Source of the DNA: a bacterium
GTDB taxonomy: Bacteria > Vulcanimicrobiota > Vulcanimicrobiia > Vulcanimicrobiales > SCRA01
Reading direction: 5' to 3'
Assembly: GCA_028869325.1 (NCBI GenBank)
Contig: JAGWST010000395.1
Span: 1 to 5,159 of the forward strand
DNA: 5,159 bases
The notes under the pieces are model-generated. The model saw only the letters and a list, made by a program, of their open reading frames with translations. It had not been told where the DNA came from and searched no databases. Positions 1-5,159 of this stretch are shown one piece after another. The first letter of the stretch is position 1; each line of letters begins with the position of its first letter. A program made the translations under genes and the position numbers.

Positions 1-1659
1 GGCGCCGCCCAGCGGGGTCGCCCCGGTGGCCACGGCCCGCACGCGATTGCGCCGCGCGTCCACCTCCACCGCCACCTGCACGCCGGCGGGATCGGCGCCT
101 GAGCGCACGGCGGCCGCCTCGGCCTCGGCGCGCACGCGCACCACGTCGTCGGGCGCCGGGTCGACGATCGTGCGCTCGATGACGTCGCGCACCAGCGCCA
201 GAGCGACGCCGATCGGCGAGATCACTTCGTGGTTGCGGGCCAGACGCCACGGATGGCCCAGGCGCTGGGCGACGTACGGGATCAGCGCACCCGCACCCCC
301 GCCGCCGCCGACGATGGTGACCGGCGGCGCCAAGGCGTAGCCGCGCGTCAGCGCCGCAACGGCCGCTCCAAGGCGCTCCGTTGCGAGATCCATGATGCGA
401 CGCGCCAGGGACTCCGGATCGCTCCCCAGCGCCCGCGCGGCACAGCGAAAGGCGGCGCGCGCCGCCTCACCGTCGTCTCGCGCACGTGCAAAGGCGTCGG
501 CGGGGACCGTGCGCAACGCATTTGCCGCGCAGGTCGGCGTAAGCGCGTACTCCTCGCCGTCGGCGCCGCGCAGCGCAAGATAGCCGCCCTCCACGGGCGT
601 CGGCTCCGCCGCCGTAAAGAGCTCGCGGGGCGCGAAGCAGGCGTAGCGCAGGCCCGCGATATGCGCGCTGCGCGGGCCCAGCTCCGCCACGGCGCCGTCG
701 CGCAGCCGCGCCAGCGTACCGCCGGCGATGGAGAGCGTTCGCACGTCGAGCGCCTCGACGTTGGTGCGCGCGCCGCCCACCGTCGCCGCGCGCGTCTGCG
801 GCCGGCCGTCGACGATGGCGCTGCAGTCGGAGCTGGTGCCGCCGACTTCGACGAAGATGCCCTCCGAGAGACGCTCGTGAAAGAGCGCGCCAGCCACGCC
901 GGCGGCCGGCCCGGAGAGCATGGTGGCGATGGGGCGGCGCTCCATCTCTTGCGCATCCATGACGCCGCCGTCGCTGCGCATGATCATCAGCGGCGCGGGC
1001 ACGCCCGCGCGCTGCGCCGCGTTGGCGGTCATGCGTGCCGTACGCACCATCGTCGGCAGCATCGCGGCGTTGATCACCGCCGTGCGTGTGCGCACGCGCA
1101 GGCCATAGAGGGCGCTGACCTCGTGCGTGGCGGTCGCGAAGCCGATCTGCTCGCGCGCCGCGTCGGCAAGGTGCCGCTCTGCCGCTGGGCGATCGACGGA
1201 GAAGGCGCCGGCGGCGACGATCGCCTCCGCGCCGGCGCTCCGCAGCGTTGCGATCGCCGCGCGCGCGTCGGTGCCCCGGCGAGCGGAGAGCCATGCGTGC
1301 AACGGTCGAATCTCCACGCCGCTGGGCAGATGCAACGGCGGGACCCGGGTGGCGAGTCGCGCCAGCGCCCCTTCGAAGCCCGAGCCAAAGGCCAGCACGC
1401 CGACGCGCGCGAGATCGCCCTCCAGGAGCGCATTGGTAGCCTGCGTCGTCGAGTGCGCAAGAAAGACGACGTCGGCCGCGGCGATCTGCCAGGCGTCCAG
1501 CGCCGCCCGCAGGGCCTCCACGATTCCATGGGCAACCCCTTCGGCCGCGCGGTGCGTGGTAGGAACCTTCAGCGATCCTATCAGCGCGCCGCTGCCGGCG
1601 TCGATAGCGACGACGTCGGTGAACGTGCCGCCGACGTCGATGCCTAGGCGAACCCTCAA
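1..1659 (-). CDS. hyuA: Hydantoinase/oxoprolinase family protein, subunit A (HyuA-like), 3' end outside window
   Basis: Members of this family use ATP to open cyclic amides such as hydantoins or 5-oxoproline in the cytoplasm, usually with a HyuB-type partner. Reading from 1659, 553 codons are open to the window edge with no frameshift. Family subunits are about 650-700 residues, so roughly the last 100-150 are missing. The N-terminus carries the ASKHA-type phosphate loop GIDVGGTFTD (residues 6-15), then HSTTQATNALLEG (69-81), RSDGGV (228-233), MLSGPAAGVAGA (247-258), VEVGGTSSDC (270-279) and the glycine-rich VGGGGGAGAL (450-459). The order matches the hydantoinase A N-terminal domain followed by the oxoprolinase domain. 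The start is TTG at 1659. It gives the usual short lead MRVRLGID, and no ATG or GTG lies nearby. No strong ribosome site is visible. It begins 17 bases after the small gene upstream, so the two are probably co-transcribed. A hyuB gene, if present, would lie beyond position 1. The true substrate is unknown, since the family also includes acetone carboxylase and N-methylhydantoinase subunits. Confidence 0.93.
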   Translation of the reverse strand, partial: MRVRLGIDVGGTFTDVVAIDAGSGALIGSLKVPTTHRAAEGVAHGIVEALRAALDAWQIAAADVVFLAHSTTQATNALLEGDLARVGVLAFGSGFEGALARLATRVPPLHLPSGVEIRPLHAWLSARRGTDARAAIATLRSAGAEAIVAAGAFSVDRPAAERHLADAAREQIGFATATHEVSALYGLRVRTRTAVINAAMLPTMVRTARMTANAAQRAGVPAPLMIMRSDGGVMDAQEMERRPIATMLSGPAAGVAGALFHERLSEGIFVEVGGTSSDCSAIVDGRPQTRAATVGGARTNVEALDVRTLSIAGGTLARLRDGAVAELGPRSAHIAGLRYACFAPRELFTAAEPTPVEGGYLALRGADGEEYALTPTCAANALRTVPADAFARARDDGEAARAAFRCAARALGSDPESLARRIMDLATERLGAAVAALTRGYALAPPVTIVGGGGGAGALIPYVAQRLGHPWRLARNHEVISPIGVALALVRDVIERTIVDPAPDDVVRVRAEAEAAAVRSGADPAGVQVAVEVDARRNRVRAVATGATPLGGA

Positions 1660-1676
1660 ACCAATCCGGCGACCGG

Positions 1677-2057
1677 CTAAGAGGTGAAGGCGACGCCGTC
1701 GACGTGGATGGCGTAGGAGAGCAGCGCCGGCTCGGCGCGGAAGCCTTCTGGAGATGAAGCGTCGGGGACGACGGGGACCAGCTTCCAGAGCAGATCCACA
1801 CCGTCGAAGACCGGCAACGGCGCAAGGGAGACCGGGGCGGGTCGCCCTGGAATCGAGGCCTGCATCGTTCCGACCGACGACATGTCGACGGCGGTACCGT
1901 CGATCGTCGTGACGATGAGAGCGGGCTCGCCCTCCTCCGCGTTGTGCCAGTCGGCGGCCTGGAGCGCGTTCGCGTAAACGTCATACGATGCGAGCGGCAC
2001 TAAGATCAAGCGCTCGCCGTGACGATAGACCGCGAAGACGTGGTAGTCGTGTCCCAA
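1677..2057 (-). CDS. Hypothetical protein, 126 aa, directly upstream of hyuA
   Basis: I do not recognise this family. The product is a small, probably soluble protein with no signal peptide and no membrane segment. It has an N-terminal stretch of short hydrophobic strands (HVFAVYRHGERLILVPL, residues 6-22), an acidic middle (HNAEEGEPALIV, 38-49), a proline-rich section (IPGRPAPVSLAPLPVF, 69-84) and a C-terminus ending HVDGVAFTS. Strand-rich composition suggests a small beta fold, which is inference only. The chosen start is TTG at 2057, because a perfect AGGAGG lies 6 bases before it. The same frame could begin at another TTG at 2096, giving 139 residues, with a weaker GGGGAG about 8 bases ahead. 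No ATG or GTG start exists in this frame. The gene ends 17 bases before hyuA, so it may encode an accessory or regulatory partner of the hydantoinase. That link rests on position alone. Confidence 0.75.
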   Translation of the reverse strand: MGHDYHVFAVYRHGERLILVPLASYDVYANALQAADWHNAEEGEPALIVTTIDGTAVDMSSVGTMQASIPGRPAPVSLAPLPVFDGVDLLWKLVPVVPDASSPEGFRAEPALLSYAIHVDGVAFTS

Positions 2058-2063
2058 CGCGAC

Positions 2064-2069
2064 CCTCCT
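2064..2069 (-). promoter_or_regulatory. Shine-Dalgarno sequence AGGAGG that decides the start of the small gene
   Basis: On the minus strand AGGAGG is followed by six bases (GTCGCG) and then TTG at 2057-2055. This is a full-consensus ribosome binding site at near-optimal spacing, the strongest in the window. It argues for translation starting at the rare TTG at 2057 rather than at the TTG at 2096. Confidence 0.7.
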
Positions 2070-2072
2070 GAT

Positions 2073-2085
2073 GCAGACTTTCTGC
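2073..2085 (-). repeat. Short inverted repeat just ahead of the ribosome site
   Basis: The minus strand reads GCAGA-AAG-TCTGC, a perfect 5-base-pair stem with a 3-base loop. It ends three bases before the AGGAGG site at 2064-2069. In RNA this hairpin could affect ribosome access to the small gene. The stem is short and could be chance. If translation began at 2096 it would lie inside the coding region. Confidence 0.35.
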
Positions 2086-2112
2086 CCAATCGCCAATAGT
2101 CTTTCTCCCCAT

Positions 2113-2199
2113 CTATCGGCTCGTGGGGCACAAAATCCAGCCCGCGGGGTCCACTCCCAAAAGAGCGTCGCTCAGCTCTGCAAGAAAGCGCTCGAACAC
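2113..2199 (-). CDS. Doubtful small ORF, 28 aa, in the gap between the two gene groups
   Basis: A GTG at 2199 opens 28 codons reading MFERFLAELSDALLG (residues 1-15) and ending in CPTSR before TAG at 2113. An in-frame TGA lies a few codons upstream, so it cannot extend further. The first half would form a plausible amphipathic helix. There is no good ribosome site: the nearest purine run (GAGGG) is about 12 bases away. It could be a leader peptide, a remnant of a decayed gene, or chance. I do not recognise it. Confidence 0.2.
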   Translation of the reverse strand: MFERFLAELSDALLGVDPAGWILCPTSR

Positions 2200-2206
2200 C
2201 GTTCGA
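2192..2206. repeat. 15-base inverted repeat (6-base arms) after the PDZ gene
   Basis: The sequence TCGAACACCGTTCGA (plus strand) has perfect 6-base arms around a 3-base centre. It lies 27 bases past the TGA of the PDZ gene. Its symmetry fits an operator for a dimeric regulator or a weak RNA stem. No run of T follows, so it is not a classic intrinsic terminator. One copy only is seen. Confidence 0.35.
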
Positions 2207-2233
2207 TCGAGCCCTCAACGCCTGGCGGCACGC

Positions 2234-2995
2234 TCAGCGCGGTACGAGCGGCGCACCGAGCGCGACCTCGAAGCGCCTCTTGCCGCGCTCCAACACGAAG
2301 GTGTGAGGGAGGCCGTCGTAAGCGCGCCGCTGCGTTTGAAAGGTGCCGTACTCCCACCACGCTTTGCCGTCCAGCTTCTGCATCACGTCGCCGCTGCGGA
2401 TACCGGCCTCCCACGCCGGGCCGCCGGCACGCACGGCGATGCGCATCTGGCCGTCCGTGCTCTTGTAGAAGCTGTAGAGATAGGTCGGCGGATCGCCCGC
2501 GATCGAGGCCAGGCCCTGGCTGAAGAGCCGCCGCGCGCGCTCACACTCGACGTGGCGCCAGATATTGGCATCGGTGGTCGCGCGGCGCGCCAGCGTGCGC
2601 AGCGCCAGCATTACCTCGTCTCGCGAGGATCCGTTTGGCAGCAGGCGCTGCTCCGTCCACCGGTCCACCTGCCAACCCGCGCAGTCCAGCAGATCGAAAG
2701 TGACCTCTACCATGATGCCGTCTTCGTACGACGTGTCGTCCGCCTCCACGCGCACGTCGGCTGCAAATGGCTTCACGCGGCAGTCGCTCGCGGCGGCGTC
2801 GCCGTCGTACGCCAGCGGACGAAGCCCACTCCAGGTCTGGTCGATCGCGCGGTAGACGGCGCGCGCAGCGACGGTGGCATCGCCGCCCGTCGCTGGCGTG
2901 ACGGCGACCGTTCCAGCTGCGCTCGGCGGCGAGAAGAGCCCCGCCAGTGCGCCGGCCGCGCTGAGGACCAGCGCCAACCCGAGCGGCAGCATCAT
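2234..2995 (-). CDS. Exported PDZ-domain protein, 253 aa
   Basis: This is probably an envelope protein with a C-terminal PDZ domain, a fold that binds peptide ends or regulates proteases. Residues 3-20 are strongly hydrophobic (LPLGLALVLSAAGALAGL), followed by FSPPSAAG, which looks like a Sec signal with possible cleavage near residue 27. There is no lipobox cysteine, and the n-region lacks basic residues, so an uncleaved anchor is possible. The middle region (about 40-165) matches nothing I know. It has cysteines at 72, 105 and 151 that could form a disulfide outside the cytoplasm. From about 175 the PDZ signature appears: VRAGGPAWEAGIRSGDVMQKLDGK (188-211, split as VRAGGPAWEAG and IRSGDVMQKLDGK), ending FVLERGKRRFEVALG. 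No serine-protease catalytic residues are recognisable, so it is not an HtrA-type enzyme. The start is ATG at 2995, overlapping the permease stop as ATGA. A second ATG follows at once. The overlap implies translational coupling with the permease. Its role is unknown. Confidence 0.85.
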   Translation of the reverse strand: MMLPLGLALVLSAAGALAGLFSPPSAAGTVAVTPATGGDATVAARAVYRAIDQTWSGLRPLAYDGDAAASDCRVKPFAADVRVEADDTSYEDGIMVEVTFDLLDCAGWQVDRWTEQRLLPNGSSRDEVMLALRTLARRATTDANIWRHVECERARRLFSQGLASIAGDPPTYLYSFYKSTDGQMRIAVRAGGPAWEAGIRSGDVMQKLDGKAWWEYGTFQTQRRAYDGLPHTFVLERGKRRFEVALGAPLVPR

Positions 2996-4260
2996 AAGTG
3001 CAGCACCAGCGCAGCGGCCAGGGCCGTCGCGATGGCGACGGCGGTTTGGAAGGGCAGCGTGAGCTTGGTGATACGCTCGACGTCCACCCCCACTTGATTG
3101 GCGACCCAGACGTTCTGCGTGTTGGTGGGATCGCAGACGTTCTGGACCTGAACCACCGCCAAGACGGCCGCCGCCAGCGCGACGCTGGAGAGCGCCCCCT
3201 GCTGCGCGAGCACCGCGAAGATGGCCGCCCCGACGCCGACCGGATTGAGCGGACCACGATAGAGCACCAACGGCGAGACCAAGCCAAAGAACACCACGTA
3301 GGCGATCGCATGGCGCGGCGCGACGCGAGCGACGACCGGCGCCAGCGCGTCGTGCACCTGCGGCAGCGCCGTCACCGCCAGCAGCATGCCGATGCCCATC
3401 ATCAAGAAGACGGCCGGCGCCACATCTTCGATGCCGCGCACGGCGCTTGAGACCAGCGTCTGCACGGCATCTCGCGGGCGAACGACCAGCGCGGCGTAGA
3501 CGGCGGCGATGGCGAACGCCGGCACCGGACCCCAGGCACCCCACTTGAAGACCAAGATGAGGATCAGCGGCAAGACCGGCGCGATCAACGCCGGCCACGG
3601 GACGCTGGGCGCGGCGGCGGCAAACGGATCGTCGAGCGCCAGCCGGGCGAAGCCGCGCTCGCGGCGCGCGCTCACGAAGAGAAACGCGGCGAGAGCGAAG
3701 ACGGCAAAGACGAAGACGACGGGCGCGATGGCGGAGAACTGCGCATTGGTGGAGCCGACGATTCCTCCGTAGAGCGTCCAGAGCGCAACGTTGAAGATCG
3801 CCCCCAACGCGAAGAAGAGCAAGAAGGCACAGGCGGCGGTCTCGCGGCGCACACCCACCGAGAGCATCACCGGAAGCGCGATGCCGCCCACCATCACGAT
3901 CGCGCCTAGCCCCGTCAACGTGGTGAAGAGCGCGGCCACGGCGAGGCCCAGCGAGACCACCACCGCGTACGGGCGATCGCCGCCGAGCTCCGCCGCTCGA
4001 GAGACCAGGTACTCCGCGATCCCGCTGCGCATCGTGACGCGGCCCAGCAGCGCGCCGAAGATGACGGCCACGTATGCCGGAGCGATGCGTCCGGAGGTGC
4101 CCTCCCCCAGCGCCTGCAGCAGGTGCGGCAGCGGCACGCCCGCCACCAGCCCCGCCGCCACCGCCACCAGCGGAACCGCCAGCAGCGCGGGCAGCGCGCG
4201 GCGCCACATCAGCAACGCGGCGGCGACGAAGATCGCCACGAGCGCCAGGCCTGTGATCAA
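2992..4260 (-). CDS. Ion-transporter-superfamily permease (GntP/CitMHS-like), 422 aa
   Basis: This is an integral inner-membrane carrier, likely a secondary transporter for an organic anion or sugar acid. About 12-14 hydrophobic segments are visible, for example near residues 2-19, 24-41, 60-74, 97-115, 118-135, 142-162, 176-197, 224-260, 280-297, 315-333, 340-372 and 400-420. The two halves resemble each other: RIAPAYVAVIFGALLGRVT (58-76) aligns with DVAPAVFLMMGIGMLLAVT (279-297), and each half later has an Asn-rich loop (FNVALWTLYGG at 156-166; NVCDPTNTQNVW at 374-385). A two-fold repeat with re-entrant loops is known for the IT superfamily, and the length is normal for it. The start is taken as TTG at 4260 because it overlaps the hydrolase stop as TTGA. 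A GTG seven codons later is the alternative. The ORF is open a further 44 codons upstream in the same frame, but that Arg-rich stretch is a shadow of the hydrolase gene. Family assignment is moderate; substrate is unknown. Confidence 0.85.
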   Translation of the reverse strand: MITGLALVAIFVAAALLMWRRALPALLAVPLVAVAAGLVAGVPLPHLLQALGEGTSGRIAPAYVAVIFGALLGRVTMRSGIAEYLVSRAAELGGDRPYAVVVSLGLAVAALFTTLTGLGAIVMVGGIALPVMLSVGVRRETAACAFLLFFALGAIFNVALWTLYGGIVGSTNAQFSAIAPVVFVFAVFALAAFLFVSARRERGFARLALDDPFAAAAPSVPWPALIAPVLPLILILVFKWGAWGPVPAFAIAAVYAALVVRPRDAVQTLVSSAVRGIEDVAPAVFLMMGIGMLLAVTALPQVHDALAPVVARVAPRHAIAYVVFFGLVSPLVLYRGPLNPVGVGAAIFAVLAQQGALSSVALAAAVLAVVQVQNVCDPTNTQNVWVANQVGVDVERITKLTLPFQTAVAIATALAAALVLHL

Positions 4261-5159
4261 GGCGTCTCGTTCCCGGCGTCGATGCCGGCAAAGAGCGCGG
4301 CGCGCGCGGGCAACGCACGCCCCTCGCGATAGTAGCGCTCGCGTGTCACCACTTGAAGCCGGTCCTCCATCCGCAAGACCTTGGTGCGCCACTCATCGTA
4401 GCGCGACAGCACGTTGGGCAGATATGCCGGACGGCACTCCACCCCCCACGCCTGCGCGTACGCCGCGCGGATCGCCGTTAGATCGTCGCGCCACTCCCAG
4501 AGCAGGTAGCGCGCCAGGAAGAGATCGTGGAAGACGCGCGCATCGTCTTTGCCGGCCGCCTGCAACGCGTCGGCATAGTAGGCGTCGAACTCGCGCGCGA
4601 TCTCGAGCTTGCGCCCCAGAAAGTCGTAGCGCATCGCCGCGACTCGCATCGCCTGCAGCGCATCGGCGTGCAGCGGGGGCGGGGCCGGATGGGTCTCCAG
4701 GTCCTGGAGCACACGCTCGGCGTCGCCGCGCAGCTTCACTACGTCCACCTCTTTGGCGAGGCGCTGGCGAACGCGAAAGGGATCGGCCCAGAATTGGTAG
4801 TCCGAGGGGTCCGTGGGCTTGGTGAGCAGATCGTCCTGCGCGGCGCGCAGACCCTGGATGTCCTCCATCAGATGCGGATCGGTCGTGCCGAAGAATGCCC
4901 AGGCAAAGCGCTGGTCATAGGCTCTGCCGTCGATGGGCGCAGGCTGCCACGCGGCGGTCAGCGCGAAGAGCACGGGGTACCACGTGCTCGAGAAGAGGCT
5001 CTCGCCGTCGTCGTGCCATACGGTATCGAGCATACCGATGACGCCCGGCGTCGCCTGGCCGTCGCGTACGAAGTTGGCCGCATCCGCCTTCGCGGCGGTA
5101 ATGTTGGGGTAGATCTCGCCCCAGTTGTTCGCGCCCGGCGCGACCAGCTGCTCGACGCC
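4257..5159 (-). CDS. Glycoside hydrolase family 20-like protein (beta-N-acetylhexosaminidase type), 5' end outside window
   Basis: GH20 enzymes remove terminal GlcNAc or GalNAc from glycans by substrate-assisted catalysis. The frame is open from the window edge, so only the C-terminal 300 residues are seen. The visible part starts near the end of the catalytic barrel with VAPGANNWGEIYPN (visible residues 7-20), NFVRDGQATPGVIGMLDT (29-46) and VWHDDGESLFSSTWYPVLF (47-65). That run, especially W-x-DDGE-x-LF-x(3)-WYP, is how I recall the last barrel strands in one GH20 subgroup. The family's catalytic Asp-Glu pair would lie upstream and cannot be checked. A helical C-terminal domain follows, with YAQAWGVECRPAYLPNVLSRYD resembling the tail of the same subgroup (split: YAQAWGVECRP, AYLPNVLSRYD). 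An internal ATG at 5033 is not the start, because conserved sequence continues above it. The TGA at 4259-4257 overlaps the permease start, so the two are translated together. Export cannot be judged without the N-terminus. A related barrel hydrolase family is the main alternative. Confidence 0.75.
   Translation of the reverse strand, partial: GVEQLVAPGANNWGEIYPNITAAKADAANFVRDGQATPGVIGMLDTVWHDDGESLFSSTWYPVLFALTAAWQPAPIDGRAYDQRFAWAFFGTTDPHLMEDIQGLRAAQDDLLTKPTDPSDYQFWADPFRVRQRLAKEVDVVKLRGDAERVLQDLETHPAPPPLHADALQAMRVAAMRYDFLGRKLEIAREFDAYYADALQAAGKDDARVFHDLFLARYLLWEWRDDLTAIRAAYAQAWGVECRPAYLPNVLSRYDEWRTKVLRMEDRLQVVTRERYYREGRALPARAALFAGIDAGNETP

Larger units (their letters stand above)
2058..2233 (-). 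other. Non-coding gap between the PDZ gene and the small gene, possible promoter region
   Basis: This is the only sizeable non-coding stretch, about 176 bases. It is visibly richer in A and T than its flanks, especially on the side near the small gene. It contains two short inverted repeats, a doubtful 28-codon ORF and a strong ribosome site. I looked for -35/-10 boxes on the minus strand and found only weak candidates, such as TGGATT with GATAGA 16 bases on, which I would not rely on. No stem followed by a T-run is present, so I cannot call an intrinsic terminator. The gap could separate two transcription units or be an untranslated link within one. Confidence 0.4.

Noticed and set aside
229..1647. 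Long plus-strand open frame of 472 codons
   Set aside because: It is antisense to hyuA and its product is an Arg/Gly/Ala/His-rich low-information protein with no motif. The opposite frame carries a full set of family motifs. Long spurious frames are expected at this GC content.
467..1984. Minus-strand open frame of 505 codons spanning the small gene and hyuA
   Set aside because: It is a shifted frame of both real genes, very rich in Arg, and shows no domain. The frame starting at 1659 has all HyuA motifs in order.
2006..2218. Minus-strand 70-codon frame across the gap and the start of the small gene
   Set aside because: It overlaps the small gene in another frame, has no ribosome site, and its second half turns into Ser/Thr/Arg-rich shadow sequence.
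2192..2236. Intrinsic terminator after the PDZ gene
   Set aside because: The 6-base-pair stem is short and no T-run follows it on the minus strand.
2123..3097. Plus-strand open frame of 324 codons
   Set aside because: Antisense to the PDZ gene, Arg/Ala-rich with no motif; the minus-strand PDZ signature is clear.
2996..4318. Upstream extension of the PDZ reading frame, giving a 694-codon frame and an apparent fusion
   Set aside because: The extension is a low-complexity shadow of the permease gene. The hydrophobic signal-like start at 2995 and the ATGA overlap mark the real N-terminus.
3791..4825. Plus-strand open frame of 344 codons
   Set aside because: Antisense to the permease and the hydrolase, Arg/Pro/Ser/Ala-rich, no recognisable domain.
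1..5159. CRISPR array, tRNA, insertion sequence or tandem repeats
   Set aside because: No regularly spaced repeats, cloverleaf, transposase motif or terminal inverted repeats were seen on reading both strands.

Overview
The window is high-GC bacterial DNA with dense coding, and every gene I can support lies on the minus strand, so transcription runs from position 5159 towards position 1. Lineage cannot be fixed from the sequence. High GC, frequent TTG starts and this gene mix suit a soil-type bacterium from a poorly cultured high-GC phylum (for example Acidobacteria, Eremiobacterota or Dormibacterota), but that is a guess. I see no tRNA, rRNA, transposase, CRISPR array or phage gene.

In transcription order, the window opens inside a glycoside hydrolase family 20-like gene (beta-N-acetylhexosaminidase type, 5159-4257), of which only the C-terminal 300 residues are present. 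Its stop overlaps the start of a polytopic membrane permease of the ion-transporter type (4260-2992), which shows an internal two-fold repeat. The permease stop overlaps the start of an exported PDZ-domain protein (2995-2234). These 4-base overlaps mark a tight, translationally coupled three-gene unit.

A gap of about 176 bases (2058-2233) follows. It holds two short inverted repeats, a doubtful 28-codon ORF and a perfect Shine-Dalgarno sequence. After it come a 126-residue protein of unknown function (2057-1677) and, 17 bases on, the first 553 residues of a hydantoinase/oxoprolinase subunit A (HyuA-like, 1659-1). Its C-terminus lies outside the window.

A cautious reading is two adjacent co-directional units: glycan or amino-sugar release plus uptake (hydrolase, permease, envelope PDZ protein), and ATP-dependent opening of a cyclic amide such as a hydantoin or 5-oxoproline (small unknown protein plus HyuA). 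Whether the permease serves the hydrolase, the HyuA enzyme or neither cannot be decided from sequence alone. Most genes here are recognisable families. The least explained are the small protein before hyuA and the N-terminal half of the PDZ protein.
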